Positions 21,601 to 33,564 are shown, counted from the first letter of the stretch. The stretch: DNA of 64,000 nt from Coccinella septempunctata (GCF_907165205.1 NC_058197.1:1986501-2050500), one strand, 5' to 3'. The notes: generated by a model not told the origin, from the sequence alone. Numbers and translations are program-made.

Positions 21601-21779
21601 AGTATTTTTCAGCTAAGTTGGCACCGAAGTATGTTGGGCCTTTCTTGGTCTCGAAGCGAGTCTCCCCTTGGACCTATGAATTGCAGGGTGAGGATGGTAA
21701 ATACCAGGGTGTTTGGCATGTTAAGGATTTGAAATCTCACCCACCGGACCAACAAGCAACTGGACACCTGTCAGACTAG
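18621..21779 (+). CDS. pol: Gypsy Pol: protease, reverse transcriptase, RNase H, integrase
   Basis: 1052 codons with no stop. Aspartic protease LLDSGAS (D at residue 58); RT with SPWSSPILLVKKKDG, FCVDYRKLN, FVYLDDIIII (YLDD near 360); RNase H with TIQCDASGYGIGAVL and TERECLAVLWAIEKLRPYIEG; integrase HHCC zinc region (residues about 700-745) and DDE core with D near 768, D near 830 and E near 864, followed by a tail with VWRRNQVLSDAAKYFSAKLAP. It is in the -1 frame relative to gag and overlaps it by one base (TGATG). Expression could be by reinitiation or by slippage at GGAAAAC (18612-18618), which is not a canonical heptamer. All key residues are present. Confidence 0.95.
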   Translation: MGKTSHGSTCAFPQSTASVRLPRRQKAILDYVLAHAHNDERPYLSVSVLDVEFLGLLDSGASSTIIGGPGWDILKKLKLKINSDNVASCRVANGQSCPSIGSVDLPIKLENRVRMISALVVPDLPHTLILGVDFCRKFGIVPDLHGGNWVFRRDADVSVGAIASEEHLTPDQTRILNKVVQEAFRDMGDELGCTNLVEHEIKTSCRPIKQRYYPVSPVMQGHIDAELDKLLEQGIVEPSTSPWSSPILLVKKKDGSNRFCVDYRKLNAVTEKKAYPLPYINATLDRLRNAKFLSSMDIKSAYFQVPLEESSRPLTAFTIPNRGLFHFLRLPMGLSNSPATFQRLVDRVLGPDLEPYVFVYLDDIIIITDTFEKHVEVLKEVFKRLKAANLTVSKKKCHFCRPELLYLGYVVDSTGLRMDPAKVQAILNIPVPTSVSEVRRLLGLASWYRRFVPNFADLIAPLTELLKKGRPFKWSVQCDEALNNLKERLIGAPVLSCPDFSKPFTIQCDASGYGIGAVLTQQQEDGEKVICYLSRSLTRLERNYTTTERECLAVLWAIEKLRPYIEGTHFTVITDHASLLWLDRLESPSGRLARWAIRLQQYDYTIIHRKGKYNIVPEVLSRSVPVLDTVDTALGCSSDPWYRKLLDGIVKTPHRFPSWQLIQGKLFKNVTPRIPELASPADYWREVVPRPDRRALIGKVHESLLHVGVYKTYHKLAERYYWPKMRSDVASFIRRCITCHAIKPEQRKPPGFMLSKQVAIHRPFELMSADLVGPLPRTRSGNQYIFVIADCFSKFPLLFPLRFATASAIVKILDTHVFPIFGCPNSIILDNGVQFRSKEVTNFLKSYNVNIQYTALYHPQANPVERINRVIKTMLRSYLSEDQRGWDRQLSQVGLAIRSSKHEVTGHSPNMIVFGREISLKGENACPDRIQFDRSALTKEREQAFARLYADVQRKLSRAYETNSRTYNLRRRDVQYTVNQLVWRRNQVLSDAAKYFSAKLAPKYVGPFLVSKRVSPWTYELQGEDGKYQGVWHVKDLKSHPPDQQATGHLSD

Positions 21780-23133
21780 TCTCGTCTCGGACTCGGGGCA
21801 GAGGATAGCTGTCCCTTGCTTATGCATAAATTGACGAGGGTGGTCACTACCCCTATCCAGTGGCGGGAATTCCCCTCATCATCTATGGTACATTCCAGGC
21901 CACGGCAGTACCATCGCTGTTGTATTTTCCTTCACTTGCCCTCAGGTAGATCGTTTGTCGGGGTAGGGAGATTTTTAGATTGAGTGTGACCTTGAGCCTT
22001 TGTGTTTTCGATTTTGACGTTTCGGTTCCGATTTTGACGTTCCTTGATATTTTCCTTTATCGATATAGATTTTGATGTGGATTTGGTCTACCTTCGCTGC
22101 TGGCGGATTCGCAACGTTCTATGTTGTCTGAGGTGACTTTTCCTTCTGATTTTGATTGCTGATAATTCGACGTTCCTTGATATTTCCGTTTATCGATTTT
22201 GATGCGTATTTGGTCTACCTTCGCTACTGGCGGATTCGCAACGTATCTATGTTGTTTGAGGTGACCTATCCCAATTTTGATTGCTAATTTCTTTACCGGA
22301 TTATGACGTGTCTTGGTTGACACTTACCTTCCCGATTTTGGGTACATCGTTTTTTTTTCTTTTTGGATTGTCCGTTTTGGGTTTGCCTTCGCTTCGGCGG
22401 ATTTGCGACGTGTGTTGCCTGAGGCGACCCTTCTTACCGATTTTGAAACGATAACTGCCTTAAGACTCCCGACGAGTTATGACTCTCAGCGGGTCGTGCA
22501 TTGAGCCGTTGCTCTTTGCCCACGAGGAGCCCTGATTTAAAGCTAACTTCCCGATTTTGACTAAAGATTATTTTTTTTTTGTATTACCGTAGGACTCCCG
22601 ACGAGTCAAGACTTGCGGTTGGTCGTGCACTGAGCCGTTGCTCTTTGCCCACGAGGACCACCGTTCTGCCGATTTTGACTATCTTTCCCGATTTTGTCGT
22701 TTTCCCGATTGTGACACCCGATTGTGACATCACTTCCTAAGGTTGTGGTGGGAGTCGTTGAGGTTGCGACTTTGAGAATAAATGAAGTCCTCCAGGTCCA
22801 GCGCCTTTTCCGTGGTCTTCGACTCGGGCTGCGGAGAAGTTCTCTTTTTAGTTCTTGAAAAAAAAGTATTACATAAAAATTTCGGCCCTTTCTTAGTTTT
22901 CTTTTTAGTTGAGTCGGTACTTTTCCTGTTTTAGCTGGACCTGTCGGTATCTGGTCACCTTCAGTGGTCAGATATCTTTCACTTTTTCATGACGGTATCT
23001 GGTCACCTTCAGTGGTCAGATATCTTTCACTTTTTCATGTCGTTTAATGTGATGGTTGGAGGCTCTTCAATGTCTGGATACCTTCGGCGGGGGATGCTGT
23101 GTTTTTTGTTTTTTTTTATCGTAAGGGGAGAGT
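21780..23133 (+). repeat. Noncoding 3' region of the Gypsy element with nested direct repeats and purine tract
   Basis: No coding frame. Three direct-repeat families: a ~105 bp block (about 22032-22137, 22150-22265 and a partial near 22373-22430, all with GCGGATT-GCAACG); a ~67 bp block with GAGCCGTTGCTCTTTGCCCA (22463-22530 and 22592-22660); and a ~50 bp block with TCTGGTCACCTTCAGTGG (about 22940-22990 and 22992-23041) that forms an imperfect hairpin. CCGATTTTGA recurs many times. The polypurine tract AAGGGGAGAG lies at about 23123-23132. Confidence 0.8.
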
Positions 23134-24731
23134 TGTAACGGTTTCAAATACCATCAATAAATACGGTACGAATTGAATTTGCAGGTTATGTCGATGTGGG
23201 GCGATCGGCCTACTGTTATTTTACCGCTACCGGTCAAGTGGGGTTAGATCTTGACGTTTTAGTTTAGTTTTCCGTGCTCACAGAATTTTGAAGGTTAGAC
23301 AGCGTCAGATGAGTTTTCTATGTGATTAGCCATTTTGTAAGTTTGGAGGTATCCATCAGGAATTTCTGGAGTTTTCGATAATTAAAATCGTCCATTTGTG
23401 GGATTAATCTTCGGATATCTGTGTGATCTCCTGCCGAACTGGTTTATTTGGATTCTATATTGGCGTATCTCCTTAAGGAGGATTGATCGAGAGTTTTCTT
23501 CGCTGTGGCACGTGAAGTTTTTCTTCATAAAGGTATGTTCGTCGTACGTTGTTCGGCAAATTCCTTATTGTGTGTTATTTTCTCTCCTAGCTATTGCCGT
23601 GAAATTCGTTGATTGGAAGCATTAGTTGAGAGCATCCTACGTTGATTGTGATAGAACCGAGGTTCTGGTTGTCTAATTGCATATTCGAGCTTGGAAAGAT
23701 TTGGTGGATTCACGTTAGATTTGAATAGTTCCCCCCGAAGAACTGGGTATGTATAAAACCATCTTTTGTGATACAATGTTTGTCACTCATTCTTCCTTAT
23801 ATGGTGAGGATTAAGTTCTTACGTTCTTTCATATCGACAGGGTCCTAGTGTAGGGAGACATCTCCTAGTGTAGGGAGGCATATCCTAGTGTAGGGAGACA
23901 TATACTAGTGTAGGGAGACATATCGTAGTATAAAGAGGAAGTCCCTGAAATCATCGTGTAGGGAAGAAGTCCTATAAATCCTAGTATAGTCACAGTCCGA
24001 GTCGAGCCTTCTAGAACTACTCGTGAAATCCAGTCCAAGTGGAGCTGTTACAACAGAAACCTTGTAGAATTTCATAACGAAGAGACCATCTTCCCCATTC
24101 AGGAGCGGAGAGAGCACTCTCAGGACACGCAAGTGTATTATAGAAGTTGCATATCGTATTATATTGTTGCTTTCCTTAACGACAACGGTTTATATTGTAA
24201 AACCTTAATGTATTGCTATTATTATCACATTCTATTGCTTGTGGAGTGAGATATAGATTAATTTAGTTAGAGCATGTCACTCTGGTGACGTTGATAATTC
24301 TGTGCAGTTAAATTGAACGTTAATTAGTGTTACTCGTACATTTGGGAGTTCTGAAGAACTTCGCGCTGCGCCTGAGCTCAAGCGACGCGATTTCGGTTGA
24401 TTTTATAAAGGCCATCCCTTTTGAAGTATTACAATTATTATTAGACACCACACACCCTCCTTGGCGTTCAATACAACTATAGCCATACAAGTAGGCCCGT
24501 GTATTTTCTTTGCTGCCTGAATAAACCGTTCTTCAGTACAACTCTTTTGGTTGATTTGGGGTTGTTGCTGTTCCTAAGGGTATTTACTGGGGAAATAAAT
24601 CTACCTGGCGCCCTACTTCTCTTTTGTCGGTTCCTTACATTGAACCCACCCCATCTTCACTGAGTGAGCCGTGGATACCCTCGCTTGGCAGCCCGGGTAT
24701 TTCTTGCATTTCGGTGTGACGAAAGGTCTCA
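23134..24731 (+). repeat. 3' LTR of the Gypsy element
   Basis: 1598 bp, collinear with the 5' LTR at an offset of 7583. Differences seen include C/G at the position equivalent to 15592, C/T in GAAGTTTTCC, G/A in CTTTCGTATC, A/G in GAGTCAAGCC, A/T in GATAAAGATT and G/C in ACTGGTACA. Followed by the AATT target copy. Confidence 0.95.
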
Positions 24732-24813
24732 AATTATTAAGAATAAAAGCAAGTAGTGAAACCACCCAAACGTAAAAAAAAAACAATTTTAAGTGAAACG
24801 ATTCCTACACACA

Positions 24814-26745
24814 TCAATCCGTGAAAACGGCGTTTTGTTGAACCAAAAGCTTGCTGAGTACCAAGGCTCGTAGACGACTCAGATTACTAACCGCCCTGAC
24901 TTCAGTAGATAAATTATTGACGCACCGCGTAACATAGTATGAATAACATCTACGAAATGATTGTGTTCTAAATATAGGCGGTGTAAGGGTTCCTTTAAAA
25001 CGTATATTCAAGTTGTGAACATCAGAGCGGAAAGTAATCTTATTGTAGAGGTACGGGGGAGTTCGGCCAATTAATATCTTCATGAACAATAATGTAGCAT
25101 GAAGACATCGTCTGTTCTCCATATTGAGCCAGTTGACAAAACGTAGAGTATGGCTAATTCTGTGAAATTTTCGTATTCCGAATATGAGACGCAGACAGGA
25201 GTTCTGGAGTTTCTGTATCCTCTGCTTGTCAGAGAAGCTCAAACTGGGACCATAAACACTGTCAGCAAAATTAAGGTGAGAAAGAACCAGGGACTCACAT
25301 AGCAGAATTCTAATATTTTGGGTCAAAGTTGACCTATTTCTATAAATAACTCTCAAGTTACCATATGCCTTTTGCAAACAAGCAGACACATGGTCCGTAA
25401 ATCACATATCTACATCAATCCAGACTCCCAAATCTTTAGCCTTGTCGCATAAATTGACGATATCTGAACCAACCATTATCGAATAACCCTCATCCAAAAA
25501 TATGATCCTGTCACCTTTTCTCCCAAACAACATGGCAACGGTCTTATTCACATTGAGCTGCAGGCAGTGCCGATGAGACAATTCCCTGATAACATTTAAT
25601 TCGTAGTTCAGAGCTGAAATTGCCTGAGAAGATTCATTTAAAAAGAAGGATATATACAGCTGAGTATCATCGTCATAATTATGAATGAAACAAAATTGAA
25701 TGAACTTTTCAAACTGTGAAATGTAGATAAGGAACAATATCAGTCCAAGAATCGACCCCTGTGGTACACCCCTCTGAATTTTGAGAGGAAATGATAAATT
25801 GCCATTGTAAGAAACTACTTGATAACGTTCAGCGAGATAAGAAACAAGAAGGAGAACCGAAGCATCACAAAATCCAACATGTGCCAATATTGCTGCTAAC
25901 AGTTTGTGATCGAGACTGTCAAATGCCTTAGAGTAGTCTAAAAGTGCGAGAATAGTGAGTTTACCCTTATCAGTTGCCCTAATTATGTCATCGGTGATGT
26001 TCAGCAAAGCCGTGGTACAGCTGTGATTTTTTCGAAAACCAGACTGGGTGGGAGGAATAATCTTATTAGAATTCCAATGTGACCAGAGTTGTTTGCACAT
26101 GATCTTCTCTAAAATTTTGGACAATGTTGGCAAAATGCTTATAGGTCGTAAATTGTTCAAGTTCCTTGGATAAGACACCTTTGGCACAGGTAGAACAACT
26201 GCTCTTTTCCACTGGCTGGGAAAGACGGATTTTTTCAGACAATAATTCAGGATATGAGTGATATGTGGAAGTATATGAGGTACACACAAGTGGAGGGTAA
26301 GTATATTTATGCCATCATAACCAACAGCTTTACTCTTGATTGATTTGATGGATTCCAAAACTTCAATCTCATCAACAGTACGGAACCTGAATAAGCAAGA
26401 AGCAGAACAGTTATCCCGGTCAGCATAAAAAGACAATAGATCGTCATCGGGGGACAGGTCAGGAACAGAGTTAATGAAATGTTCATTAATACGGTCAACA
26501 TCGGCAAGAGAAGCGCTGAGCACTTTATTTTTTTGCTGAACAATACCCATTTTCTTCAGATGTGTCCAAGTAGTTTTGGGATTTCCGCTGTAATTAATGT
26601 ACTTGCTATAATAAGCCTTTTTTTCTTTTTTGACAGCCGCAGTGATAATATTTCTCAGCTGTTTGTACATATTCCAGTCGGAAATCTCTCCCGATCTCTT
26701 AAATTTAGATAGTAACTGGTTTCTGGTCTTGATCATATCCCGCAA
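24814..26745 (-). pseudogene. LINE-D reverse transcriptase, single in-frame stop
   Basis: Minus-strand frame from ATG 26743-26745 (the same frame is open further upstream to the truncation near 26880, including a SPWLTDTLRDM linker motif). RT blocks: NNLRPISILPTLSKILEKI, LALLDYSKAFDSLDHKLL, IQRGVPQGSILGLILFLIY and NYDDDTQLYI. Two unusual residues: the conserved GP is GL in SILGLI, and the catalytic Y-A-D-D reads Y-D-D-D. A TGA at 25402-25404 interrupts the frame; the C-terminal 190 codons continue in the same frame to 24814. 5' truncated, endonuclease absent. Confidence 0.85.
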
Positions 26746-26912
26746 AGTATCGGTTAGCCAAGGTGAATAATTTTTAGAAATTTTGAATGTTTTGAATGGA
26801 GCATGTAGATCTAATAAAGTTATTATATTAGAGGTGAGAAAATCAACTTTTCCATCAACCGTTTCTATGTCGTAAATATTGTTTTTTAATGAATAAATAA
26901 ATAAATAAATAA

Positions 26913-26962
<50 letters not shown>

Positions 26963-27339
26963 AAAATGAAATATTCTCATATTATAAGAGCTAAAAACTT
27001 GGTTTCTTAAAAAACGGCATGGATTACCCATCGAGTAACATGTGACTCTGGTGACATGACATTGAATTTTCCAAGATTTCCAGCTTTCAGTATGCTTTAA
27101 CGATAGAATGGTGCAACATTCAGGAATTGTTGTCGAAGTCATAATGTATTTTTAACAGCATATCCACCAAAAAATTCTTTCGTTTCGTACTTTCATCGAA
27201 AAAAATTTGTTTAAATGAAAACCTTTATTTTAGTCGAATTATGATCCAGCCTATCCTTACTATGCCCAAAATTGACAAGGTATTCCTGGATACGGAATAT
27301 TCTGCTATCGTTTTTCAAAATGGGGAATTATACGGAAAT

Positions 27340-30051
27340 TATTATTATTATTATTATTGAACTCTTTATTGCATTAAAACAAGTTTCATACATTTTTATA
27401 GAATTGTGCAAAAGGTGGACATATCGCCATGCAATTTCTTCCTGCCAACCAGAAATAATCTATTAAAGAAACTTATATCTAAAAACAAGAATACCTGACC
27501 TAACTTAAATTCAGTTCAACCTGCTCCAAAATAGGGAGAAAGGGGAATGGGAGGGAGAAGGATAGACGTCGCCGAAGAAAGGGACCATATTAAACATGGG
27601 TATCAAGTAAGTGTGATGGGTGAAGCACTTAAATATCTCCTGAGGAAAAACCTAAATGAAAGGTAAGTTACCTTCCGAACGATATCCGGAGGGAGGCGAT
27701 TCCAGAGCCGGGAAAACAGAACTGTGAAGCTATTCGAGCAAACATTAGTCGAGTGGAGTGGTATCCTCAAGGTCAAGTTATAGAGTGCCCTTGTCTGACG
27801 GACCCCATCTCCCAGAAGACTAAGACCATCATACAGGTATTCAGGCTCGCGGGACCTCAACACCTTGAACCCCAGTAAAAGAAGATGCCAAATTCGACGT
27901 TGTTTGATGGGTAGCAATCCCATCTTTTGCCTGAATTGACTTATATGATCAAATTTCCTTAAGTTGTAGACAAATCGTACACCTGCATTTTGTAACCGCT
28001 CCAGTTTCATCAGCTGTGTGTTTGTGAGACCCATATAGGCTACGTCAGCATAATCGAGTATAGGAAGTACGAAAGAGAAGAATAATGTTTTCCTGGTTTC
28101 GAAGGGCAAGAAGTTCTTTAAAAGTCGGAGTTGATGCAAGATACAGAAGACTCTTGAACTGATAGAAGCAATCTGATTATTCCAGGATAGAGTTTCGTCC
28201 AATAAGATACCAAGGTTTCTAACCTCATTGGAGTAGGGAACAACAACATCGTTGAGGACAATTTTATTATTTACTTTGTCGATCAAACCCAAGTTTCGTT
28301 TAGTACCGATAATGATCGACTTAGTTTTGGTAGTATTTAGAGTCAGACCTAAGCTCTCAGCGACGACAGACAGTCGTAAGAGATTCCTGTTTAAATTTTC
28401 GATACTAGCCGAGAAATCTTCAACGGAAGTGTGGATATATATTTGTAGGTCATCTGCGAAAAGGTGAAATTTAATGTCCAAGGAATCAGTCAGTGAGGAG
28501 ACGTAAATAGAGAATAAAAGAGGACCCAACACGCTCCCCTGCGGAACACCTGAAAACACAGTCACCCAATCAGAGGAGCTGCCATCTATCTCAACGGATA
28601 TTTCGCGATCCTTCAGATAAGAGTAGAAGAAGGCTATGGTATGCTCAGCAAAACCCAGCAGACGCAGCCTGGCCAAAAGTATATCGAAGTCGACAGAGTC
28701 GAAGGCCTTACTAAAGTCTAAGAGAACTAAAACAGTGAGTAGTTTATTATCCATGGCCACGCTGATATCATCAGTTATTTTAGTAAGGGCAGTTGTCGTG
28801 CTGCGTTTTTGGCGAAACCCCGACTGGTATCAATTATGAAGATTATTATTATTCAAATAGTTAATAATTTGGCCTTTAATGATCTTTTCAAAAATTTTAG
28901 ATAGAGTAGGGAGTATGGAAATGGGTCTAAAGTCCCCTGGACTCGTGGGATTTTGGCACTTAGGTATGGGAATGATTTTAGCATATTTCCATGCACTAGG
29001 AAAAATGCCAGTTTGAATTGAAATATTGTAGATATGTGAGAGCACAGGAAGAATCTCATTCGCAATGAGCCTCAGAAGGCCCAGTCCAATACCATCGGAA
29101 CCAACCGACCCTGAACCAACCTCTCCCAGAGCAGACTTAACATCGTCTTCATTAATGGGCACAAAATCGAACACACTACCTGGTGGAGAACATGAGCTTA
29201 ACTTCATCAATGTATTTGTCTTAATACTTTCATTAATCCTAGTACCAGAATTCGCAAAATGCCGGGCAAGCAGAGAGGGATCAAAATTTGCACAAGGTGG
29301 GCTGTGCCTCTCGCCCACCCCAACTGAGCGCAAAGTCTGCCAGACCTTCCTTGGTGGTGCGCCATTAAGATTTTCGTGGAGATAATCTCTCTTTGCACTC
29401 CTGCACATCCGATTGCAAGTGTTCCTCGCAGTACGATAGTGTTCCCTATTTACTTCGGTAGGATTCGCGATGTAGAAGGCCTTCAACCTGTCACGACATT
29501 TCATTGCATTCTTGATCTCTTCAGTTAACCAGGGGCATGGAGAATGTCTAACCTTAATGAGTTTCAGGGGCGCTAATTCGTCGTAGATTTTTAATATTAA
29601 TTCATTAAAAATAGCCACCTTTGCATCCAAAGTAGGAGCTTGATAAACCGATTCCCAATCAGCAGCCCTCGCAGTTTGAACCAGCCTCGCCAGATCGACA
29701 CCTCCTAAATTCCGACATTTAATTACTCGAGGCTTAGGTTTAGGGCATTTGAGTTTAAATCCAGCAAACACCAGGTCATGACGAGAAAATTGATAAGCAT
29801 GCTGTTGTCCACTGGCAACCACTCTGTTAGGTATAGACGTTATAAACAAGTCGAGTAACGTATCACAGGTAGCACTGTGATGCGTGGGCCTGTTATTCAC
29901 TAGTTTTAGGTTATAGGATTCCAATATGTTCCTCATCGCCCTCGAACGGGCAGAATTCTGAATCATGCAATTATTCATGTCCCCCATCATGATCACATCC
30001 GAATAACAAGCAAAAATTTCGTCCAATACAAACTCCAACTCACCAAAAAAT
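27340..30051 (-). mobile_element. LINE-A, U2 copy
   Basis: Same 2712 bp length, same boundaries (AAAT at 27336-27339 and 30052-30055) and nearly the same sequence as 1731-4442. This is a copy made by unit duplication, not an independent insertion. Confidence 0.9.
27603..30051 (-). pseudogene. LINE-A ORF2, U2 copy, one in-frame stop at a different place
   Basis: Collinear with the U1 copy and with the same endonuclease remnant and RT blocks. This copy is uninterrupted through the region where the U1 copy has its TAA, but has TGA at 28830-28832 (Cys codon in U1), upstream of the LDFSKAFDSVD block. Since each copy has a stop where the other has sense, both nonsense changes arose after the duplication. 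Confidence 0.85.
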
Positions 30052-32046
30052 AAATAACTTGATATAAGTCCGAAAGTCACACTAAAACATTTGTAAGGCC
30101 TCACTATCTCCAAAATTTAAGACGAAAATCGGAAATTATATTCACGCCCAGTACGAAAAGAAGATATAAAAAAAAAATAACCAATGCAAGTGACATTCAG
30201 TAAAGTGAAAATAAAATATCGCCAAAATAATGTCGAAATTAGACATAGTCAAACTTATGCAAGTTTTTGGCCGTCCAACTTCATTTGCTGTTTAGATTAG
30301 ATATTTTATGATTTCTATGCTGATCCGGCTATCGAAAATATTCAAAATGATTTTGAAAAGGCCGTTTTATAGAAAAAAGTTCTATTTTGAGATGCTGGGG
30401 TTCGAACATAAATCGATAATTAATTGCAATATTTCCGAAAAATGCATCAACAATCAAATATCTTATTTCAAAATACTTCAAAGTTCATGCTATACAATTC
30501 CTTGTTTTCGCAGGTAGTAATTATGACCAAATCGGTCCGTTGCGGGCGGAAACGTTGAGGGATGGTTTATTGTATTGGTTATACTGTACCTGTGTTATTC
30601 TGTACCTGTCACCTAGTCATAGTAACAAATATTTTACTGTATACTTCAATACGTCAATGGTTTTGAATAGGGTTTTTTTTGCTTATCAAGAAATAGTAGT
30701 CCCGTAGATCAGTTATGGCACTTTTTTGGTTTCCATGATATTGTTCTGGTTTTTTTTACAGATAAATCCCCTTTGTATTTGTCAAGAGAAATGAGATTTC
30801 GATAATTAAGTATGAACGTTGATTTCTATTCTATCTGTCTATTATATTCGTCAATGTAAACTGTTCTTTGTTTCAGGCTCAGGTAATTTCTTTGAAATTA
30901 ATTCATTTTAATGAAACATCCTCTACACATCCACATAGCTCATGGAAAACTTCGAAAAACCGAATAAAAAAGTTACTTTCTTCCGTCATGAATTTCTTAA
31001 AATGGATTGCTGAAATTTATTAGAGAAAATAACGAAAAATTTTGGTTGCAGTAGCCTTTTTCTTGAGGTTGAAACTGGAATAATAATATTCGCGAGAGTA
31101 CTGAAGCTGGCATATGGAATAATGAGAAAACAATATAAAAAATTACGGTGCGTAGCGTAGCGTTAGATCTATGACGCCATTATAACTAGTGAAACTGAAA
31201 AGAGCAAATTTTTCCAATTATCTGTAGGATATAAATAGTAGATGAATCCCTAAAACAATGTTCTTGTATGACAAAAAAAGCAGGATTGGAAATTATCCTG
31301 GTTATAGTGAACCAATGTCTCAATAAATGAGAGGATGAAATAACTCAAAACAAACGAAATTAATTCAGGAACATAATACACATTGATATAAAAGTGGACA
31401 AACAAATCAACAGTTGTTGGTTTTCATATATCTGAGTTGATTTCGTTTATTTATCGCTCTTATTCGAAGGCTCACTTATTTGATATCCTCCTACTTAATT
31501 TTTACTGATAATTAGTATATCTGGTCATATTTTGAAGTTTCAATTTTTTTTATACCGTACTTGGAACGGGACCTAACGTTGTCTTTTGAGTACACCTAAC
31601 AATTTTTAATTTTTTTTCAAACCTAATGTTTCATTTAGAATACACTCTATATCATAAATGATTCATTATAGCAGACTTGCACTCTGAATTCATACACAAC
31701 CTATTGCTTGATAGCAGGTCAAGAAGCGTTCAGTGGATTTTTTTTGCATAGTACTTGAAACAGTACTAACTGTCAACTTTTATGATCCCCTATCAATTTT
31801 CATTTGTTTTCGAAATTATGTTTCATTAAGAATATGCTGTAAATTCAAATATCAGACTTGCACTCCAATATTATGAATTTTCTATTTCTTGATCGCAGGT
31901 CAAGGAGCGTTCAGTCTTTTACGCATAGTACTTAAAACAGTACTGTTGTCTTTTCTCTACATCTAACAATTTTCAATTTTTTTCGAAGTTAATATTTCAT
32001 TTTGAATATAGAGCGCGGGCTGGTGTTACAAATCCTACGAAAGTTT

Positions 32047-32556
32047 TCATTTTATAGGTTTCTCCTTCTTCCTAAAAATCTCAATGTAGTCATTTACATT
32101 GAAAAGTTTGATATTAGGATCTTCTTTTCTTCTAATATATGTCATATTCAGAATCTCCTTCAGAATGAAAGACCTCGTCAAGCGTTTTCTCAGATTTCCG
32201 TTCGACACATACTGCTTTTTTTCTCCAACATCGGAATTTATTTTCTTCACGACTTTTTGGCTATGTTCATCTTGATTACCTTCCCTTCTTGCAGAGTGAG
32301 TGTCGGATTTTTTCTGCTGAACTTTTCCTCTTTTTCGTTCTCCTACATGTGACTTCAGGAAATTCCTGATTTGAACTGTTCTCCTCAAGTCAATTTGTTT
32401 AGACTTCAAATGTTCCAATCCCATTCTCAAGATCTTCTTTCTGTCCATCTCGTCTTCCACAATGAAAAAAATATTTGAGTATGAAACGATAAAATTCGAT
32501 AGTATCAAAGTTAAAAAATGTAAACCACAACACAATCTTTGCAGCACGAAGCACAT
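32047..32556 (-). CDS. Multicopy 169-codon ORF, U3 copy
   Basis: A complete 169-codon frame with TATATAA at 32591-32597 and TCAGTT at 32561-32566. Compared with U2 it has amino-acid changes including Ile to Arg inside the N-terminal hydrophobic stretch, Leu to Ser, Lys to His, Pro to Gln, Ala to Ser and Ser to Tyr, against only about three silent differences. That ratio, judged by eye, argues against strong purifying selection. The Arg would weaken a signal peptide. Confidence 0.45.
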   Translation of the reverse strand: MCFVLQRLCCGLHFLTLILSNFIVSYSNIFFIVEDEMDRKKILRMGLEHLKSKQIDLRRTVQIRNFLKSHVGERKRGKVQQKKSDTHSARREGNQDEHSQKVVKKINSDVGEKKQYVSNGNLRKRLTRSFILKEILNMTYIRRKEDPNIKLFNVNDYIEIFRKKEKPIK

Positions 32557-33533
32557 TCACAACTGAATACTTTGTACATCTACTCCGCTGTTATATAGCC
32601 CCTCTACCATCCCTCCTTAGCACCCCACCACCCAATTGCCCGTTCCGTCGTCTGATTCGATATTAGATTGCTGTGACTTAAAATTTCTATGGAATCAACG
32701 TATTACATTCGTTCGATTTAACTGTCACACGTCGGACTGTTTGTTGATTTATCCTTAACTTCCTATGACCAATTTTAAAGTGTTACTGTTATTAGTTGTA
32801 TGATGAGCCTTGAGAAAGGAACAAAATAGTTCCGAAACGTTGGCGAATTCATAAGAGATTGTTTTTCAACCTGTCCAAATTCCTGCGATATTTTATTTAT
32901 TGTGTTCAATTCATTATTTATGATACCTAAAAAGAACATATAAAATATTTTGTTATTTTGTGATACTTGAGCCTAACACTAAAAATACCTAAAATTATAG
33001 AGTGTTTCATAAAATTATGAGTTTATGAAACATATGCGAATTTAAATGATAATTGTCCAGAGTATTTTTCTTACAGATAGAATATACTATATTACTGTTT
33101 ATTTTTTCAAACGTTTCTGATATTATGAAATGATAAAATATCAACAATTGAAAAGTATAAGTTTTCGATACAGATAATAACTATCTGGATAAGCAAGTAT
33201 TAAAGCGCATTAGTATTTCAATTCTTAAGTTTGTTTCAAATCTCGCTGCTCCAAACAATATTTCAAAATTAATAATTTCTAGAGAATTCTTTTTCATCAT
33301 TTACATTCACGTTGTAGATGGTATACACGTTTTTCCTGAGGAAATAAAAACTATAGAAAGAATGTCCCTGAATAGATTTAACGACTCTGATGTATATGCA
33401 GAAATCCATGTAGGTTAGAATCGTTATTTTTTATTTTCACCCTAATTATACGGAGCACTACTATCTACTTCATGAATTTCATTTTCAATGTCTTAACCGG
33501 GAAAACGAAAAATTTTGAGTATATAATAATGAA

Positions 33534-33564
<31 letters not shown>

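Larger units (their letters stand above)
15551..24731 (+). mobile_element. Complete Ty3/Gypsy LTR retrotransposon, 9181 bp, no env
   Basis: Two 1598 bp LTRs flank gag and pol. The target duplication AATT is at 15547-15550 and 24732-24735. LTRs begin TGTAAC and end TCTCA. The primer-binding site starts 4 bases after the 5' LTR, and a purine tract precedes the 3' LTR. I count about six single-base differences between the LTRs (for example C at 15592 against G at 23175), roughly 99.6% identity, so the insertion is young. Pol is intact but gag is broken. There is no env-like frame; 1.35 kb of noncoding repeats lies between pol and the 3' LTR. Confidence 0.95.
15374..26887 (-). mobile_element. LINE-D, 5'-truncated CR1/Jockey-like LINE, split by a Gypsy element
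   Basis: LINE-D's own sequence is 15374-15550 and 24736-26887 (about 2.3 kb), minus strand. The 3' end reads ATTGAATAAAGACC followed by a TTA-rich tail (15364-15390), the 3' UTR is interrupted by the Gypsy element with AATT on both sides, and the 5' truncation lies just before the TAAA microsatellite of U2 at 26888. Its TAA-rich tail is where the Dong pair sits. Similar in organisation to LINE-A but clearly a different family by sequence. Confidence 0.75.
6402..32003. repeat. Tandem unit U2, carrying a 19 kb nested insertion and LINE-A
   Basis: Second unit. The host sequence runs 6402-7928, is interrupted inside its microsatellite (7929-26887), resumes at 26888, is interrupted again by LINE-A (27340-30051) and continues to 32003. 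Subtracting both inserts leaves about 3.9 kb, as in the clean units. The 19 kb nest is absent from U1, so it postdates the duplication that copied LINE-A. Confidence 0.9.
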
